DNA of 64,000 bases from assembly GCA_903878805.1 (NCBI GenBank), contig CAIRJF010000013.1, positions 1 through 64,000 on the forward strand, written 5' to 3'. Below, piece after piece: positions 44,272-52,885 of the stretch; position 1 is the first letter of the stretch; each line of letters begins with the position of its first letter. The notes beneath the pieces were generated by a model. The model searched no databases. It was not told where the DNA came from and saw nothing but the letters and a program-made list of their open reading frames with translations. The DNA is from an uncultured Verrucomicrobia subdivision 3 bacterium (GTDB taxonomy: Bacteria; Verrucomicrobiota; Verrucomicrobiia; Limisphaerales; UBA11358). The position numbers and the translations under genes are program-made.

Positions 44272-44357
44272 TGGTGGTAGGTAATGGATTCGAACCATTG
44301 AAGGCGTAAGCCGACAGATTTACAGTCTGCACCCTTTAGCCACTTGGATAACCTACC
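44272..44357 (-). tRNA. tRNA-Tyr, anticodon GTA
   Basis: On the minus strand, GGTAGGT at 44357-44351 pairs with ACCTACC near the 3' end, followed by A and an encoded CCA. The anticodon loop reads CTGTAAA, giving GTA, and the T arm has GGTTCGAATCC. A long variable arm (CGGCTTACGCC) makes it a class II tRNA, as expected for bacterial tRNA-Tyr. Total length is 86 bases with CCA. Confidence 0.95.
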
Positions 44358-44482
44358 ACGAAAGGGACGCGTATTAAGCCATGTCGCGGTGCGCTTGTCA
44401 ATCCGCGCGCTTTCAAAAATATGTTAGTGCGCAACATTCCTTTGAATTTGTGCGGCTGGCGATTTTGATTTAATCTGGCCAG

Positions 44483-45805
44483 ATGTTCGATTCGTTAAGC
44501 ACCAAGCTCCAGAACGCCTTCAAGAACCTGCGCGGCCTCGGGAAAATTTCCGAGAGCAACGTCGGCGACGCCTTGCGCGAAGTGCGTATGGCGCTGCTCG
44601 AAGCCGATGTGAATTTCAAGGTCGCGCGCGATTTTATCGAACGCGTCAAAGCGAAATCGCTGGGTGCGGAAGTCATTTCCAGCGTTCAGCCCGGTCAGCA
44701 AATCATCAAATTTGTCAGCGACGAACTGACGGATTTGCTCGGTTCACAAAATGCTGCCTTAAATTTGTCCGGCAATCCGACGCGTCTGATGATGGTCGGC
44801 TTGCACGGCGCGGGCAAAACCACTTCGTCTGGCAAGTTGGCTAAGTTGCTTAAGAAACAGGGTCGCGCGCCGCTGCTCGTCGCGGCCGACGTGTATCGTC
44901 CAGCAGCGATGGATCAATTGGAGACGCTTGGAAAACAGGTGGAAGTGCCAGTGTTTCTCAAGCGCGGTGAGACTGACGTTTTGAAAATTGCGCGCGAAGC
45001 ATTGGACTTTGCGAAGCTCAATAATTGCAACGTAGTCATCTTCGACACCGCCGGTCGATTGCAAATTGACGAGCCGTTGGTGCAAGAACTCGTGCGGTTG
45101 CGCGACCTCGTGAAGCCGCAGGAAATTTTGCTCGTGCTCGATGCGGCGACCGGTCAGGAAGCGGTGAACGTCGCGACACATTTTGACCAAGCACTGAACA
45201 TTACGGGTTCAATTTTAACCAAACTCGACGGTGATGCGCGTGGCGGCGCGGCGTTGAGCATGAAGTCGGTCACGGGTAAACCGATTAAGTTTGCCGGCGT
45301 CGGTGAAAAGCTGGACGAGTTCGAGCCGTTTCATCCTGAACGTATGGCGTCGCGGATTTTGGGCATGGGCGACGTCGTCAGTTTGGTTGAGCGCGCCGCC
45401 GAAACCGTCAACGAGGAAGACGCCAAGCGCATGGAAGAAAAAATGCGCAAAGGCGAATTTTCGCTGGAAGATTTTTTGGAGCAGTTGCGTGCGATGAAAA
45501 AACTCGGTTCACTCGAAAGCATCATGAAGATGCTGCCCGGCGGCGGCGACGCGCTGAAGCAGATGGACATCGGCAAGCAGGAAAAGGAATTCAAGCGCAT
45601 GGAAGGCATGGTCTGCGCGATGACGCTGAAGGAACGGCGCAATCCCGTAATCTTGAATGCGAGCCGCCGTCGCCGCATCGCGGCGGGCAGCGGCGTGACG
45701 GTGACGGAGCTGAACACGATGCTCAACAAATTTTTTCAGATGCAGACGATGATGAAAAAGATGGGCAAAATGGGTGGCGCGATGCCGGGGATGTTTCGGA
45801 GATAG
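44483..45805 (+). CDS. ffh: Signal recognition particle protein (SRP54 homologue)
   Basis: A 440-residue GTPase. N domain helices (1-90) lead to the G1 loop GLHGAGKTTSSGKLA, DTAGRLQ, and the closing loop TKLDGDARGGAAL. The M domain at the C-terminus is methionine-rich (MQTMMKKMGKMGGAMPGM) and binds signal sequences and SRP RNA. With the SRP RNA it targets nascent membrane proteins to FtsY. It is followed by a hairpin terminator. Confidence 0.95.
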   Translation: MFDSLSTKLQNAFKNLRGLGKISESNVGDALREVRMALLEADVNFKVARDFIERVKAKSLGAEVISSVQPGQQIIKFVSDELTDLLGSQNAALNLSGNPTRLMMVGLHGAGKTTSSGKLAKLLKKQGRAPLLVAADVYRPAAMDQLETLGKQVEVPVFLKRGETDVLKIAREALDFAKLNNCNVVIFDTAGRLQIDEPLVQELVRLRDLVKPQEILLVLDAATGQEAVNVATHFDQALNITGSILTKLDGDARGGAALSMKSVTGKPIKFAGVGEKLDEFEPFHPERMASRILGMGDVVSLVERAAETVNEEDAKRMEEKMRKGEFSLEDFLEQLRAMKKLGSLESIMKMLPGGGDALKQMDIGKQEKEFKRMEGMVCAMTLKERRNPVILNASRRRRIAAGSGVTVTELNTMLNKFFQMQTMMKKMGKMGGAMPGMFRR

Positions 45806-45818
45806 TTTCTTTCCGCCG

Positions 45819-45863
45819 ATTGTGCCAACCGTGTCATGCGTGACGGGCGTTGGCACAATTTTC
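45819..45863 (+). terminator. Hairpin terminator after ffh
   Basis: ATTGTGCCAAC (45819-45829) pairs with GTTGGCACAAT (45849-45859), perfect 11-base arms around a loop that itself folds (TGTCA/TGACG), and TTTT follows. A Rho-independent terminator for ffh is the simplest reading. Confidence 0.75.
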
Positions 45864-45911
45864 TGTGCCAAAATCTTCTAGCGCAATCGCACGTTGGAAA
45901 AGCAATTCTTC

Positions 45912-45937
45912 AAAAACCATTGATTTCAATGGTTTTT
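45912..45937. promoter_or_regulatory. Perfect palindrome in the hsp20 leader
   Basis: AAAAACCATTGA (45912-45923) and TCAATGGTTTTT (45926-45937) are perfect 12-base arms with two bases between them. With T-runs at both ends it may be a bidirectional terminator or the binding site of a dimeric regulator. Confidence 0.5.
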
Positions 45938-45952
45938 ACCACGTTTCGATGG

Positions 45953-45970
45953 TTGGCATTCCGCAAGCTT
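45953..45970 (+). promoter_or_regulatory. Candidate sigma-54-like promoter of hsp20
   Basis: TTGGCATTCCGCAAGCTT has GG (45955-45956) and GC (45967-45968) exactly 10 bases apart, the sigma-54 spacing. TTGGCA matches the -24 half, but the -12 half (AAGC) departs from TTGC. A sigma-70 alternative was not found nearby. Treat as weak. Confidence 0.25.
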
Positions 45971-45974
45971 AAAG

Positions 45975-45993
45975 AAAGTTGTCCGACAACTTT
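45975..45993 (+). promoter_or_regulatory. Leader hairpin just upstream of the hsp20 ribosome site
   Basis: AAAGTTGT (45975-45982) pairs with ACAACTTT (45986-45993) around CCG. The ribosome site AAAGGA at 46006-46011 follows closely, so the hairpin could affect initiation, perhaps with temperature, or protect the mRNA 5' end. Confidence 0.4.
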
Positions 45994-46020
45994 AACCATT
46001 AACCGAAAGGAAAATAAAAT

Positions 46021-46449
46021 ATGAAACTGATACAGTATCAACGTCCTGTGGCTTGGCCGACGTTTGGCCGGCTGACTAACTTGCAAGACGAACTTGACCG
46101 CCTGTTTGAAGCGCCGCTGACGGCGTGGGCGCCCGCGCTTGATGTGCATGAAGACAAGGACAGCTTCAGCGTGCGCGTGGAATTGCCCGGCCTGAAGCGC
46201 GAGGACATCGAGGTCTCTCTCAACGACGGCGCGCTGGTCATCTCCGGCGAACGCAAGACGGAGACGATTCACGAGGACACGGAAGTTCACCGGCAGGAGC
46301 GCTATTATGGGAAATTCTCCCGCGCGCTTACACTGCCCGCGGCGGTTTCTGGCGACAAGGTGAAGGCGCAATACAAGGACGGCATCCTGACTGTAACCTT
46401 GCCCAAGGCTGAAGAAGCCAAACCGAAAGCCATCACTGTCAGCGAATAA
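46021..46449 (+). CDS. Hsp20/alpha-crystallin small heat-shock protein
   Basis: A 142-residue sHSP. The alpha-crystallin domain spans about 35-130 with DSFSVRVELPGLKREDIEV, ALVISGERK and YYGKFSRALTLP; the C-terminal LPKAEEAKPKAITV holds an IxI-like anchor only in relaxed form. It acts as an ATP-independent holdase in the cytoplasm. The 5' leader has stacked hairpins and the gene ends in a strong terminator. Confidence 0.92.
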   Translation: MKLIQYQRPVAWPTFGRLTNLQDELDRLFEAPLTAWAPALDVHEDKDSFSVRVELPGLKREDIEVSLNDGALVISGERKTETIHEDTEVHRQERYYGKFSRALTLPAAVSGDKVKAQYKDGILTVTLPKAEEAKPKAITVSE

Positions 46450-46505
46450 TCATTCGCTGAAAAATCAAAAGGCCGGAACCGTGACTGCGGTTCCGGCCTT
46501 GTTTT
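46440..46505 (+). terminator. Tandem hairpins ending the hsp20 transcript
   Basis: CAGCGAAT (46440-46447) pairs with ATTCGCTG (46452-46459) across the stop codon. Then AAGGCCGGAACCG (46469-46481) pairs with CGGTTCCGGCCTT (46488-46500) with a six-base loop and GTTTT after it. The second is a clear Rho-independent terminator. Confidence 0.88.
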
Positions 46506-46515
46506 ACAATGTGAT

Positions 46516-47403
46516 TTAGACGTAAAGATAAACGTAAACCGAGAACGACACCGCCGCGAGTCCGGCTGCAGCCGCGAGCGACCACAGAAAACTTTTCTGC
46601 CGCGCCGCGATGGAGAATGTGGCGATGATCACCGCCAGTTGCGCCGCGAGCATCCCGTAGAAAAATTTTCCGCTGCGCTTGTGATGTTTTTCGGCGGTGT
46701 AATTATTCTGGCGCACCTGCAATTCATAAACGTTCGCTACGGCCTGATTTAATTTTGCCTCGGCATCGTAACGCGCCGCCGTGTAGCGCAGCCGCGCGGC
46801 GGAAAAACTGCGGAACACATTCTTGTCGCCCGCCATCAGCGCGTCGTCCAGCTTGTCCACGGTTTTGTTGACGGACTTCGTCGCGTTGTCGAAAGCATCG
46901 GCGGCTGATTTTGCCGCAACCAAAGAATCCGCCAACACCGCCGGTTTAATTTTCACGAGCGCAGCGATGGTTTCCGCTTCCGGCGCGGAACTGGCGACAT
47001 CCGCAATCGCTTTATTCACCGCCTCGTCAAATGTTGCCGGCGTGGCTGGCGGCAATTCGTTTTTCACCAGCGCCGCGACCGTTGCCGCATCAACATTAGG
47101 CAAAACTTCCGCCGTCAGCGGCGTGATGTCCACCGTCGCGGCGAGCAGATCGAGCGAATTGCGCGCCGACGCGCTGCGCAATTTCTTTGCCTGATAAAAA
47201 CTCCACTGGTCGCCCGCCTTGGACTGGAGTTGCGCCGCCGCCGAACGGTCGTATTGCGCCTTGGTCATTTCGCTGGATGCGAGACCGGCGAGCATCGTCG
47301 CGATGACCGTCATCACAATGGGCGTCGCGCCGAGCGTTTTCCCCCATTTATTTTGTGGCAAATCCTGTTTCAGTTCGTTGGGAATTTCAATTTTGGCAGC
47401 CAT
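46516..47403 (-). CDS. DUF4337-like membrane protein
   Basis: 295 residues. The opening KWGKTLGATPIVMTVIATML, then SSEMTKAQYDRSAAAQLQSK, GDQWSFYQAKKL and C-terminal membrane segments (FYGMLAAQLAVIIATFSIAA, FLWSLAAAAGLAAVSFSVYV) match the DUF4337 pattern as I remember it. A single N-terminal helix and two at the end flank an Ala-rich domain. Function unknown. The gene converges on hsp20. Confidence 0.65.
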   Translation of the reverse strand: MAAKIEIPNELKQDLPQNKWGKTLGATPIVMTVIATMLAGLASSEMTKAQYDRSAAAQLQSKAGDQWSFYQAKKLRSASARNSLDLLAATVDITPLTAEVLPNVDAATVAALVKNELPPATPATFDEAVNKAIADVASSAPEAETIAALVKIKPAVLADSLVAAKSAADAFDNATKSVNKTVDKLDDALMAGDKNVFRSFSAARLRYTAARYDAEAKLNQAVANVYELQVRQNNYTAEKHHKRSGKFFYGMLAAQLAVIIATFSIAARQKSFLWSLAAAAGLAAVSFSVYVYLYV

Positions 47404-47503
47404 AAATTTTTACGATTTCGCGCGCAATCTACACAAAAGAAATTTTCTCCGCCAGCCTGCAAAACGCATTGCCACGCGCACTGGAAAAATTAACTATTAC
47501 GGC

Positions 47504-47968
47504 GTGAACGAACTCTGGCAAAGCGCATCCGTCATCGCCCAAACGCAAACCATCGCGCGCAGCCTGAAACATTTTACCGGCCGCGATTTGCTGCCGGGAA
47601 ATTTTTTGCCGATGGAGTTTGCTGAAAAGGTTTTCCACGTGCCTTTCGTCCTCGTTTCGCACGGCACGGAAGCTGATCCGATTTTAAATTACGGGAACGC
47701 GACCGCCCTCGCGCTTTGGGAAATGTCGTGGACCGAACTCACGCGCACACCGTCGCGCTTGACCGCCGAAGCTCCCAACCGCGAGGAACGCGCGCGGCTA
47801 CTGGAAATGGTTGGAACCCTTGGATTCATTAATGATTACTCCGGAATCCGCATCTCTAAAAACGGTCGGCGTTTCAAAATTTCCCGCGCGACCGTGTGGA
47901 ATCTGCTTTCCGAAAACGGCTCGCCGTGCGGTCAGGCCGCGCTGTTTTCGCATTGGGAATTTCTTTGA
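47504..47968 (+). CDS. MEKHLA-domain protein
   Basis: 154 residues from a GTG at 47504. NYGNATALALWEMSWTELTRTPSRLTAE and the TLGFINDYSGIRISKNGRRF region resemble the MEKHLA domain, a PAS-like fold also found in plant HD-ZIP III proteins. Function in bacteria is unclear; it may bind a small ligand. The preceding divergent gene is the DUF4337-like protein. Confidence 0.65.
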   Translation: MNELWQSASVIAQTQTIARSLKHFTGRDLLPGNFLPMEFAEKVFHVPFVLVSHGTEADPILNYGNATALALWEMSWTELTRTPSRLTAEAPNREERARLLEMVGTLGFINDYSGIRISKNGRRFKISRATVWNLLSENGSPCGQAALFSHWEFL

Positions 47969-48003
47969 ACTGCGTTCGCCGCCGTTTAACTTTCCGCCAG
48001 CCT

Positions 48004-49500
48004 GTGAACGAATCCGCCGCCCAACCTGACACGAACGAGCGCAAAATCATTTTGCTGCTGTGCCTGCTTGCCGCGGTGCATGTGTTCATTTTTTCCGCCG
48101 CGTTCCCGTTCTTCAGCAACGTGGATGAGCAGATGCATTTCGACCTCGTGGTGAATTATTCGCAGGGCAAAATTCCGCGCGCGCTTACGCCGCCGAATGC
48201 CGAGGCTTTGCCGTTCATAGTGATTTACGGATCGCCGGAAATTTTGTGGACGCCCGCATCACCCAGCATTCCGACACCGCCGTGGAAATTGCCGTTGGCC
48301 GATGTGCGCGAACAACTTCTCGCCAAATCTGACGCTTACCAAAGTCATTTTCAAAATCATGAAGCCGCGTCGCCGCCGCTTTATTACAGCGTGGCGGGCG
48401 CTTGGTGGCGGCTGGGAAAAATTCTCGGACTCGACGGCGGGAATCTTCTTTATTGGCTGCGATTCTTGAACGTGCCGTTCGTCGCTGCGCTCGTGTGGCT
48501 CGGTTGGTTCGCCGCAAAAAAAGTTTTTCCGGAGAATCATTTTATCCGCGTCGCCGTGCCTGCGTTCATCGCGTTTCTGCCGCAAACAACTTTTTACGCC
48601 ATCAACAACGACATTTTTTCGCCGCTGACTTTTGGCGCGGCGTTTGTATTGCTGCTTCATTTTTGGGAAACGGAAATTCCTTCCGCAAAACTTGCCGCCG
48701 CGACCGGTCTGGCCCTGGCCGCAACTTTTCTGACGAAAATCAGCAATCTACCGCTGCTTTTCGCTGCCGGAATTTTTATCGCGCTGAAATATTTCCGGCT
48801 GGTGCGCACGGGAAAAATGCAAGTTTCCGCTCCGGCGCTGTATTTTTTACTGCTGTGCGTGGGGCTGCCAACCATCGGTTGGATGGTGTGGTGCAAAACT
48901 AATTTCGGCGATTTCACCGGCTCGGCGGCCAAAATTCATTTTCTGAACTGGACGAGCCAACCGTTTACCGCTTGGTTCCAGCATCCGATTTTCACGCCGT
49001 CCGGCTTTTGGTTTTTTCTGAAGGGCAATCTGGCGACGTTCTGGCAGGGCGAACTCTTGTGGCATCGCGCGCCGCTGGCCAATCCGGTGATTGATTTGAT
49101 TTACGTTTTGGCGACGATGATTTTGTTGCTCTTCGTGTTGGGCATTTTATTAAGCCGACCAGTTTTATTTTCCGCTCAACAACAAACCGCCTTGTGGCTG
49201 GCGTTTGGCAGTTTTGTGGCGTTGTTGATGTTCTTCGCGTGGCTGTCGGTAAAGTATGATTTTCAGGACTGCTTTTATCCATCACACGAACATCCGTTTT
49301 TTGTTTCAGGCCGGCTGCTGCTTGGCGCATTGATTCCGTTCCTGATTTTATGCGCGACCGGTTTGGATAAATTGCTTAAGAAGTTTTCTGAACGCCGTAA
49401 GTTTTTTGTGTTCGGCGCACTGCTGGTAATCATGTTGGCCGCGGAAATTGCAACTGACTGGCAAATTTTCTCCAGCCAATATAACTGGTTTCACCTCTAA
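48004..49500 (+). CDS. Large membrane protein, possibly GT-C-like (DUF2142-type)
   Basis: About 498 residues from a GTG at 48004, a start clear of the preceding gene. There are ten or more hydrophobic helices. A conserved acidic site, FSNVDEQMHFDLV, sits in the first exterior loop, as in membrane-bound GT-C-type glycosyltransferases and DUF2142 proteins; HEAASPPLYYSVAG follows in the same loop. A sugar-transfer role on the periplasmic side is likely but not proved. Confidence 0.6.
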   Translation: MNESAAQPDTNERKIILLLCLLAAVHVFIFSAAFPFFSNVDEQMHFDLVVNYSQGKIPRALTPPNAEALPFIVIYGSPEILWTPASPSIPTPPWKLPLADVREQLLAKSDAYQSHFQNHEAASPPLYYSVAGAWWRLGKILGLDGGNLLYWLRFLNVPFVAALVWLGWFAAKKVFPENHFIRVAVPAFIAFLPQTTFYAINNDIFSPLTFGAAFVLLLHFWETEIPSAKLAAATGLALAATFLTKISNLPLLFAAGIFIALKYFRLVRTGKMQVSAPALYFLLLCVGLPTIGWMVWCKTNFGDFTGSAAKIHFLNWTSQPFTAWFQHPIFTPSGFWFFLKGNLATFWQGELLWHRAPLANPVIDLIYVLATMILLLFVLGILLSRPVLFSAQQQTALWLAFGSFVALLMFFAWLSVKYDFQDCFYPSHEHPFFVSGRLLLGALIPFLILCATGLDKLLKKFSERRKFFVFGALLVIMLAAEIATDWQIFSSQYNWFHL

Positions 49501-49512
49501 CGCGGAGCGCGG

Positions 49513-50511
49513 TCAGAACCATTTCTTCATCTTGAAATAGAGATACGTTCCCAGCGTGGAAAGAATCATACAGGTGCCGGCGATGGGATACGCGTGTTTG
49601 TAATCGAGCTCCGGCATGTCTTTGAAATTCATGCCATACCAAGTGCCGATCATCATCAGCGGCGTGGTGATAACGGTGATGAGCGTGAGCAACTTCACGA
49701 CTTCGCCGGTCTGGTTGGAGGACATGTTCAGGTAAACCTGCAGGATGCCCGTGAGCGAATCGGCGTAGCCATGCGCCATTTCACCGATGTGAAACAGTGA
49801 ATCATAAATGTCGCGGAAATAGGGCACGAGATGCGGGCGGACGAGCTTGAATTCGCCGGCGGCGAAACGTCCGAGCACTTCGCGTTGCGGGCCGATGATC
49901 TGGCGCAGGTGTAATACTTCTTTCTTCACCTGCAAAATTTTATTGAGCGTGTCTTTGCTCGGTTTTTTGAAAGCGAGCTGTTCCAGTTCCGCGATTTCCA
50001 AAGATAGTTCGTCCAGCGCCGGCTTGTAGTTATCCACGAGATTATCGAGGAGCGAATGCGCCAGCCGGTCGGGCGCGCGCGCGATGTTCATCGAGCCGTT
50101 GAGAGCCCGTTCCTCGATGTTCGTAACGCTGCGCAGCGATTCGTCGTGGTAAGTGACGAGAAAATTTTTGCCGAGAAAAAAATTAAGTTCGCTCGTGCCA
50201 AAACAGCCGTCCTTGCGGCTGTAATCCACAGCGTGAATCACCATGAACAGATATGGGGTAAACATATCTTCCTCTTTGGGTGAATATTCTTCGACCTTCG
50301 GCGACGGACTTGGCTGGACGCAGTCTTCGATGGACAGCGGATGAAAATGAAAGATTTGTTCCAGCACTTCCTTGTTTTCGAAGGCGGTGGGTTTTTCCAA
50401 ATCAACCCACAGAAAAAGATTCGTGTCCGCCAGCAGCGTCGGCATCAAAAACGGCTCCACGTCTTTCGTGTGCAGCTTGCCTTGAGTGGTGAATGCAAAT
50501 GAGCGGATCAT
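49513..50511 (-). CDS. corA: CorA-family divalent-cation channel
   Basis: About 332 residues from ATG at 50511; a TTG 27 bases upstream is also possible. The C-terminus has the two membrane helices with the selectivity motif YGMNF, and the soluble N-terminal funnel precedes it. CorA conducts magnesium (and cobalt or nickel) into the cell. The upstream gap to lysS is about 134 bases and must hold divergent promoters; I see no magnesium riboswitch there. Confidence 0.9.
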   Translation of the reverse strand: MIRSFAFTTQGKLHTKDVEPFLMPTLLADTNLFLWVDLEKPTAFENKEVLEQIFHFHPLSIEDCVQPSPSPKVEEYSPKEEDMFTPYLFMVIHAVDYSRKDGCFGTSELNFFLGKNFLVTYHDESLRSVTNIEERALNGSMNIARAPDRLAHSLLDNLVDNYKPALDELSLEIAELEQLAFKKPSKDTLNKILQVKKEVLHLRQIIGPQREVLGRFAAGEFKLVRPHLVPYFRDIYDSLFHIGEMAHGYADSLTGILQVYLNMSSNQTGEVVKLLTLITVITTPLMMIGTWYGMNFKDMPELDYKHAYPIAGTCMILSTLGTYLYFKMKKWF

Positions 50512-50645
50512 GCGATTGATTGGCCGAACTTTTTGCAAATGCTAGGCGCAACCGGATTCAAGGCAAGTTTCGATTGCCGGGCTTGGCCGTTTTGCTTCTT
50601 GGTTTTCAGCCGCAAAATATGCTTTAATGTCCGCCGCACGTTTTT

Positions 50646-52343
50646 ATGGAAGACACGAATTCACTCATCGAACAGCGCAAGGCCAAGCTCAAATCACTTG
50701 AAGCCAAAGGCATTTTTCCGTTTGCCAATAAATTCGCGCCCGACACCGAATGCAACATCGCCCGCAGCGGCTTCGATTCCGGCACGCTGACCGAAGGCCA
50801 TCGTGTGTCCGTCGCCGGCCGCATTACCGCGCACCGCGATATGGGCAAATCCATGTTCATCGACGTGCGCGACCAGAGCGGCCGCATCCAGGTTTACGCG
50901 CAGAAAAATGTCATTGGCGATGAGCAGTTCAATATTTTCACGCATCTTGACCTCGGCGATTTCGTCGGCGTCACCGGCACGTTGTTCCGCACCAAGACCG
51001 GCGAGCCGAGTGTGAAGCTCGAAGCGTTCACCATCCTCGCTAAATCATTGCGCCCGCCGCCGGCGAAATGGTATGGCCTCGAAGACACCGAGACGCGTTA
51101 CCGCCAGCGTTACTTGGATTTGATCGCGAATCCTGACGTGAAAGACGTCATGCTCAAGCGCAGCGCGATTATCCATGAGATCCGGAATTTTTTCCACGAA
51201 CGCAAATACGTCGAAGTCGAAACGCCCGCGATGCAGGCGATTCCCGGCGGCGCGGCGGCGCAGCCATTCAAGACGTTTCACAACGCGCTCGGCTGTGAAT
51301 TTTACCTGCGCATCGCGCTGGAGCTTTACCACAAGCGGCTGCTTGTCGGCGGCATAGACAAGCTGTTTGAGATCGGAAAAAACTTCCGCAACGAAGGTCT
51401 TTCGCGCCGGCACAATCCGGAGTTCACGATGCTCGAAGCGTATTGCGCGTTCGGCGATTACAACACGATGATGGAAACGGTGGAGTCCCTTATTGTTGGT
51501 GTTGCACAAAAGGTATTGGGTAAAACAAAAATTTATTGTCCACGGAAAGAAAATTTCAAACACCAACTAAATTTCATTCACAGTGTTGCTTCCGCAAATC
51601 TTCCAACTGACAAGACCGGGGATTTTTTGACCGTTATTAAGGAATGCTTGGAACTTCAAAGTTCACAAGAAACTGAATTGATTGCGGCTAAAGCCAATGA
51701 AGCAGCTCAAAAGCTTTCAGCCAACTTCCAAGGTGGTAGTGACCAAGCCAAAATTAGCGCGGACATTTTGAAATGGATTGCTCCGTATCTTGAGAAGCAA
51801 GAAATCAACTTAGAGCGCCCGTGGCGTCGCGTGAAATACAACGACCTCATCAAAGAAAAAATCGGCGTAGACTGGTTCGACATCACACCCGCCGAACGCC
51901 GTCAGCGCGCGCATGACATGCACGCGGAGATTGGCAAGGAGTTTGAAGACTTTGAAGTCACGAACGCCGTGTTCTCCAAATTCATCGAGCCGACGCTCAT
52001 CAATCCGACCTTTGTCACACATCTGCCTAAGGAACTCGTGCCGCTCGCCAAACTTACGCCCGACGACCCGACGACCGTTGAAGTTTTTGAGTGCTGCATC
52101 AATGGCCAGGAAATTTCGCCGGGTTACACCGAGCAGAACGATCCCATTCAACAGCGCGCCACGCTGGAACATCAAGCCGGCGGCGAGCAGCAGAAGCTGG
52201 ACGAAGATTTTCTGGTCGCGCTCGAACACGGCATGCCGCCCGCCGGCGGCATCGGCATCGGCATTGACCGCCTGTGCATGATGTTGCTGGGACAAGAAAG
52301 CATTCGTGATGTAATTCTGTTCCCGCAGTTGAAGCCGAAATGA
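50646..52343 (+). CDS. lysS: Lysine-tRNA ligase with an 89-residue A+T-rich insertion
   Basis: 565 residues; usual class II LysRS is about 490-510. The OB-fold anticodon domain is at the N-terminus (RVSVAGRITAHRDMGKSMFI). Motif 2 is FRNEGLSRRHNPEFTMLE and motif 3 GIGIGIDRLCMML. Residues about 297-385 (after TKI, before EINLERPWRR) are absent from family members I know. The DNA there has 37-42% G+C in the three 60-base lines I counted (51541-51720), against 53-65% in two flanking lines. The frame is kept and no catalytic motif is hit, so the enzyme may be active. Confidence 0.92.
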   Translation: MEDTNSLIEQRKAKLKSLEAKGIFPFANKFAPDTECNIARSGFDSGTLTEGHRVSVAGRITAHRDMGKSMFIDVRDQSGRIQVYAQKNVIGDEQFNIFTHLDLGDFVGVTGTLFRTKTGEPSVKLEAFTILAKSLRPPPAKWYGLEDTETRYRQRYLDLIANPDVKDVMLKRSAIIHEIRNFFHERKYVEVETPAMQAIPGGAAAQPFKTFHNALGCEFYLRIALELYHKRLLVGGIDKLFEIGKNFRNEGLSRRHNPEFTMLEAYCAFGDYNTMMETVESLIVGVAQKVLGKTKIYCPRKENFKHQLNFIHSVASANLPTDKTGDFLTVIKECLELQSSQETELIAAKANEAAQKLSANFQGGSDQAKISADILKWIAPYLEKQEINLERPWRRVKYNDLIKEKIGVDWFDITPAERRQRAHDMHAEIGKEFEDFEVTNAVFSKFIEPTLINPTFVTHLPKELVPLAKLTPDDPTTVEVFECCINGQEISPGYTEQNDPIQQRATLEHQAGGEQQKLDEDFLVALEHGMPPAGGIGIGIDRLCMMLLGQESIRDVILFPQLKPK

Positions 52344-52385
52344 GATGCGCTTGAAACCGGCGTCATTATTTGCGATAGTCTGACT

Positions 52386-52592
52386 ATGAGTGCCATTGAA
52401 GCCACCGCCGAAGTTTTTTTTACCGCGTTCAAATCCTTGAAGCCGCGCCAACGCGAGGCCGTGCTGGAACGGATGCTGGCGGATGAAGACATTTCTGCCG
52501 ACATCGCGGACACGCTTACTTTGGAATCGCGCCGCAATCAGCCGCGTCAGCCATTTCGACAGGTGATGAAAGAATTGGGCATCAAGGCGTGA
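52386..52592 (+). CDS. Antitoxin-like protein
   Basis: 68 residues. An amphipathic N-terminus (EVFFTAFKSLKPRQREAVLE) precedes a charged tail that ends in KELGIKA. Size, order and a four-base GTGA overlap with the downstream gene match antitoxins of RelE/ParE-type toxins. Family uncertain. Confidence 0.6.
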   Translation: MSAIEATAEVFFTAFKSLKPRQREAVLERMLADEDISADIADTLTLESRRNQPRQPFRQVMKELGIKA

Positions 52593-52846
52593 GCTGGCAA
52601 ATCGAAATCTCCCGCGACGCGCGCAAGGAACTGGCGGTTTTGCACTCGCAAATGCAGGTGCGAATTTCCAAGGCAATTCTCGCGCTCGAAAACAATCCGT
52701 TTCCGTCCGGTTGTAAAAAATTGAAGAACCGCGACGGTTTCCGCATTCGCGTTGGCGATTATCGCGTGCTGTTTTTTGCCGATACAAAAGCAAAACAGAT
52801 TGTCATCAGCGCCATCGGCCATCGTCGCGAAGTTTATCGCGATTGA
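52589..52846 (+). CDS. RelE/ParE-superfamily toxin
   Basis: 85 residues from a GTG overlapping the antitoxin stop. The fold signature is visible: EISRDARKELAVL, then KKLKNRDGFRIRVGDYRVLFF and a C-terminal IGHRREVYRD. These are small mRNA interferases (RelE) or gyrase poisons (ParE); the sequence alone does not tell which. Confidence 0.78.
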   Translation: MSWQIEISRDARKELAVLHSQMQVRISKAILALENNPFPSGCKKLKNRDGFRIRVGDYRVLFFADTKAKQIVISAIGHRREVYRD

Positions 52847-52885
52847 CCGGCCGAAACTTCACTTTGGTCATTTTAGTTTTTTATC

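Noticed and set aside
44209-44482. SRP RNA gene (ffs) near ffh
   Set aside because: No GNAR-tetraloop helix 8 signature was found in the gap; only tRNA-Tyr is present.
50512-50645. Magnesium riboswitch upstream of corA
   Set aside because: The gap is too short and shared with lysS; no matching fold or conserved stretch was seen.
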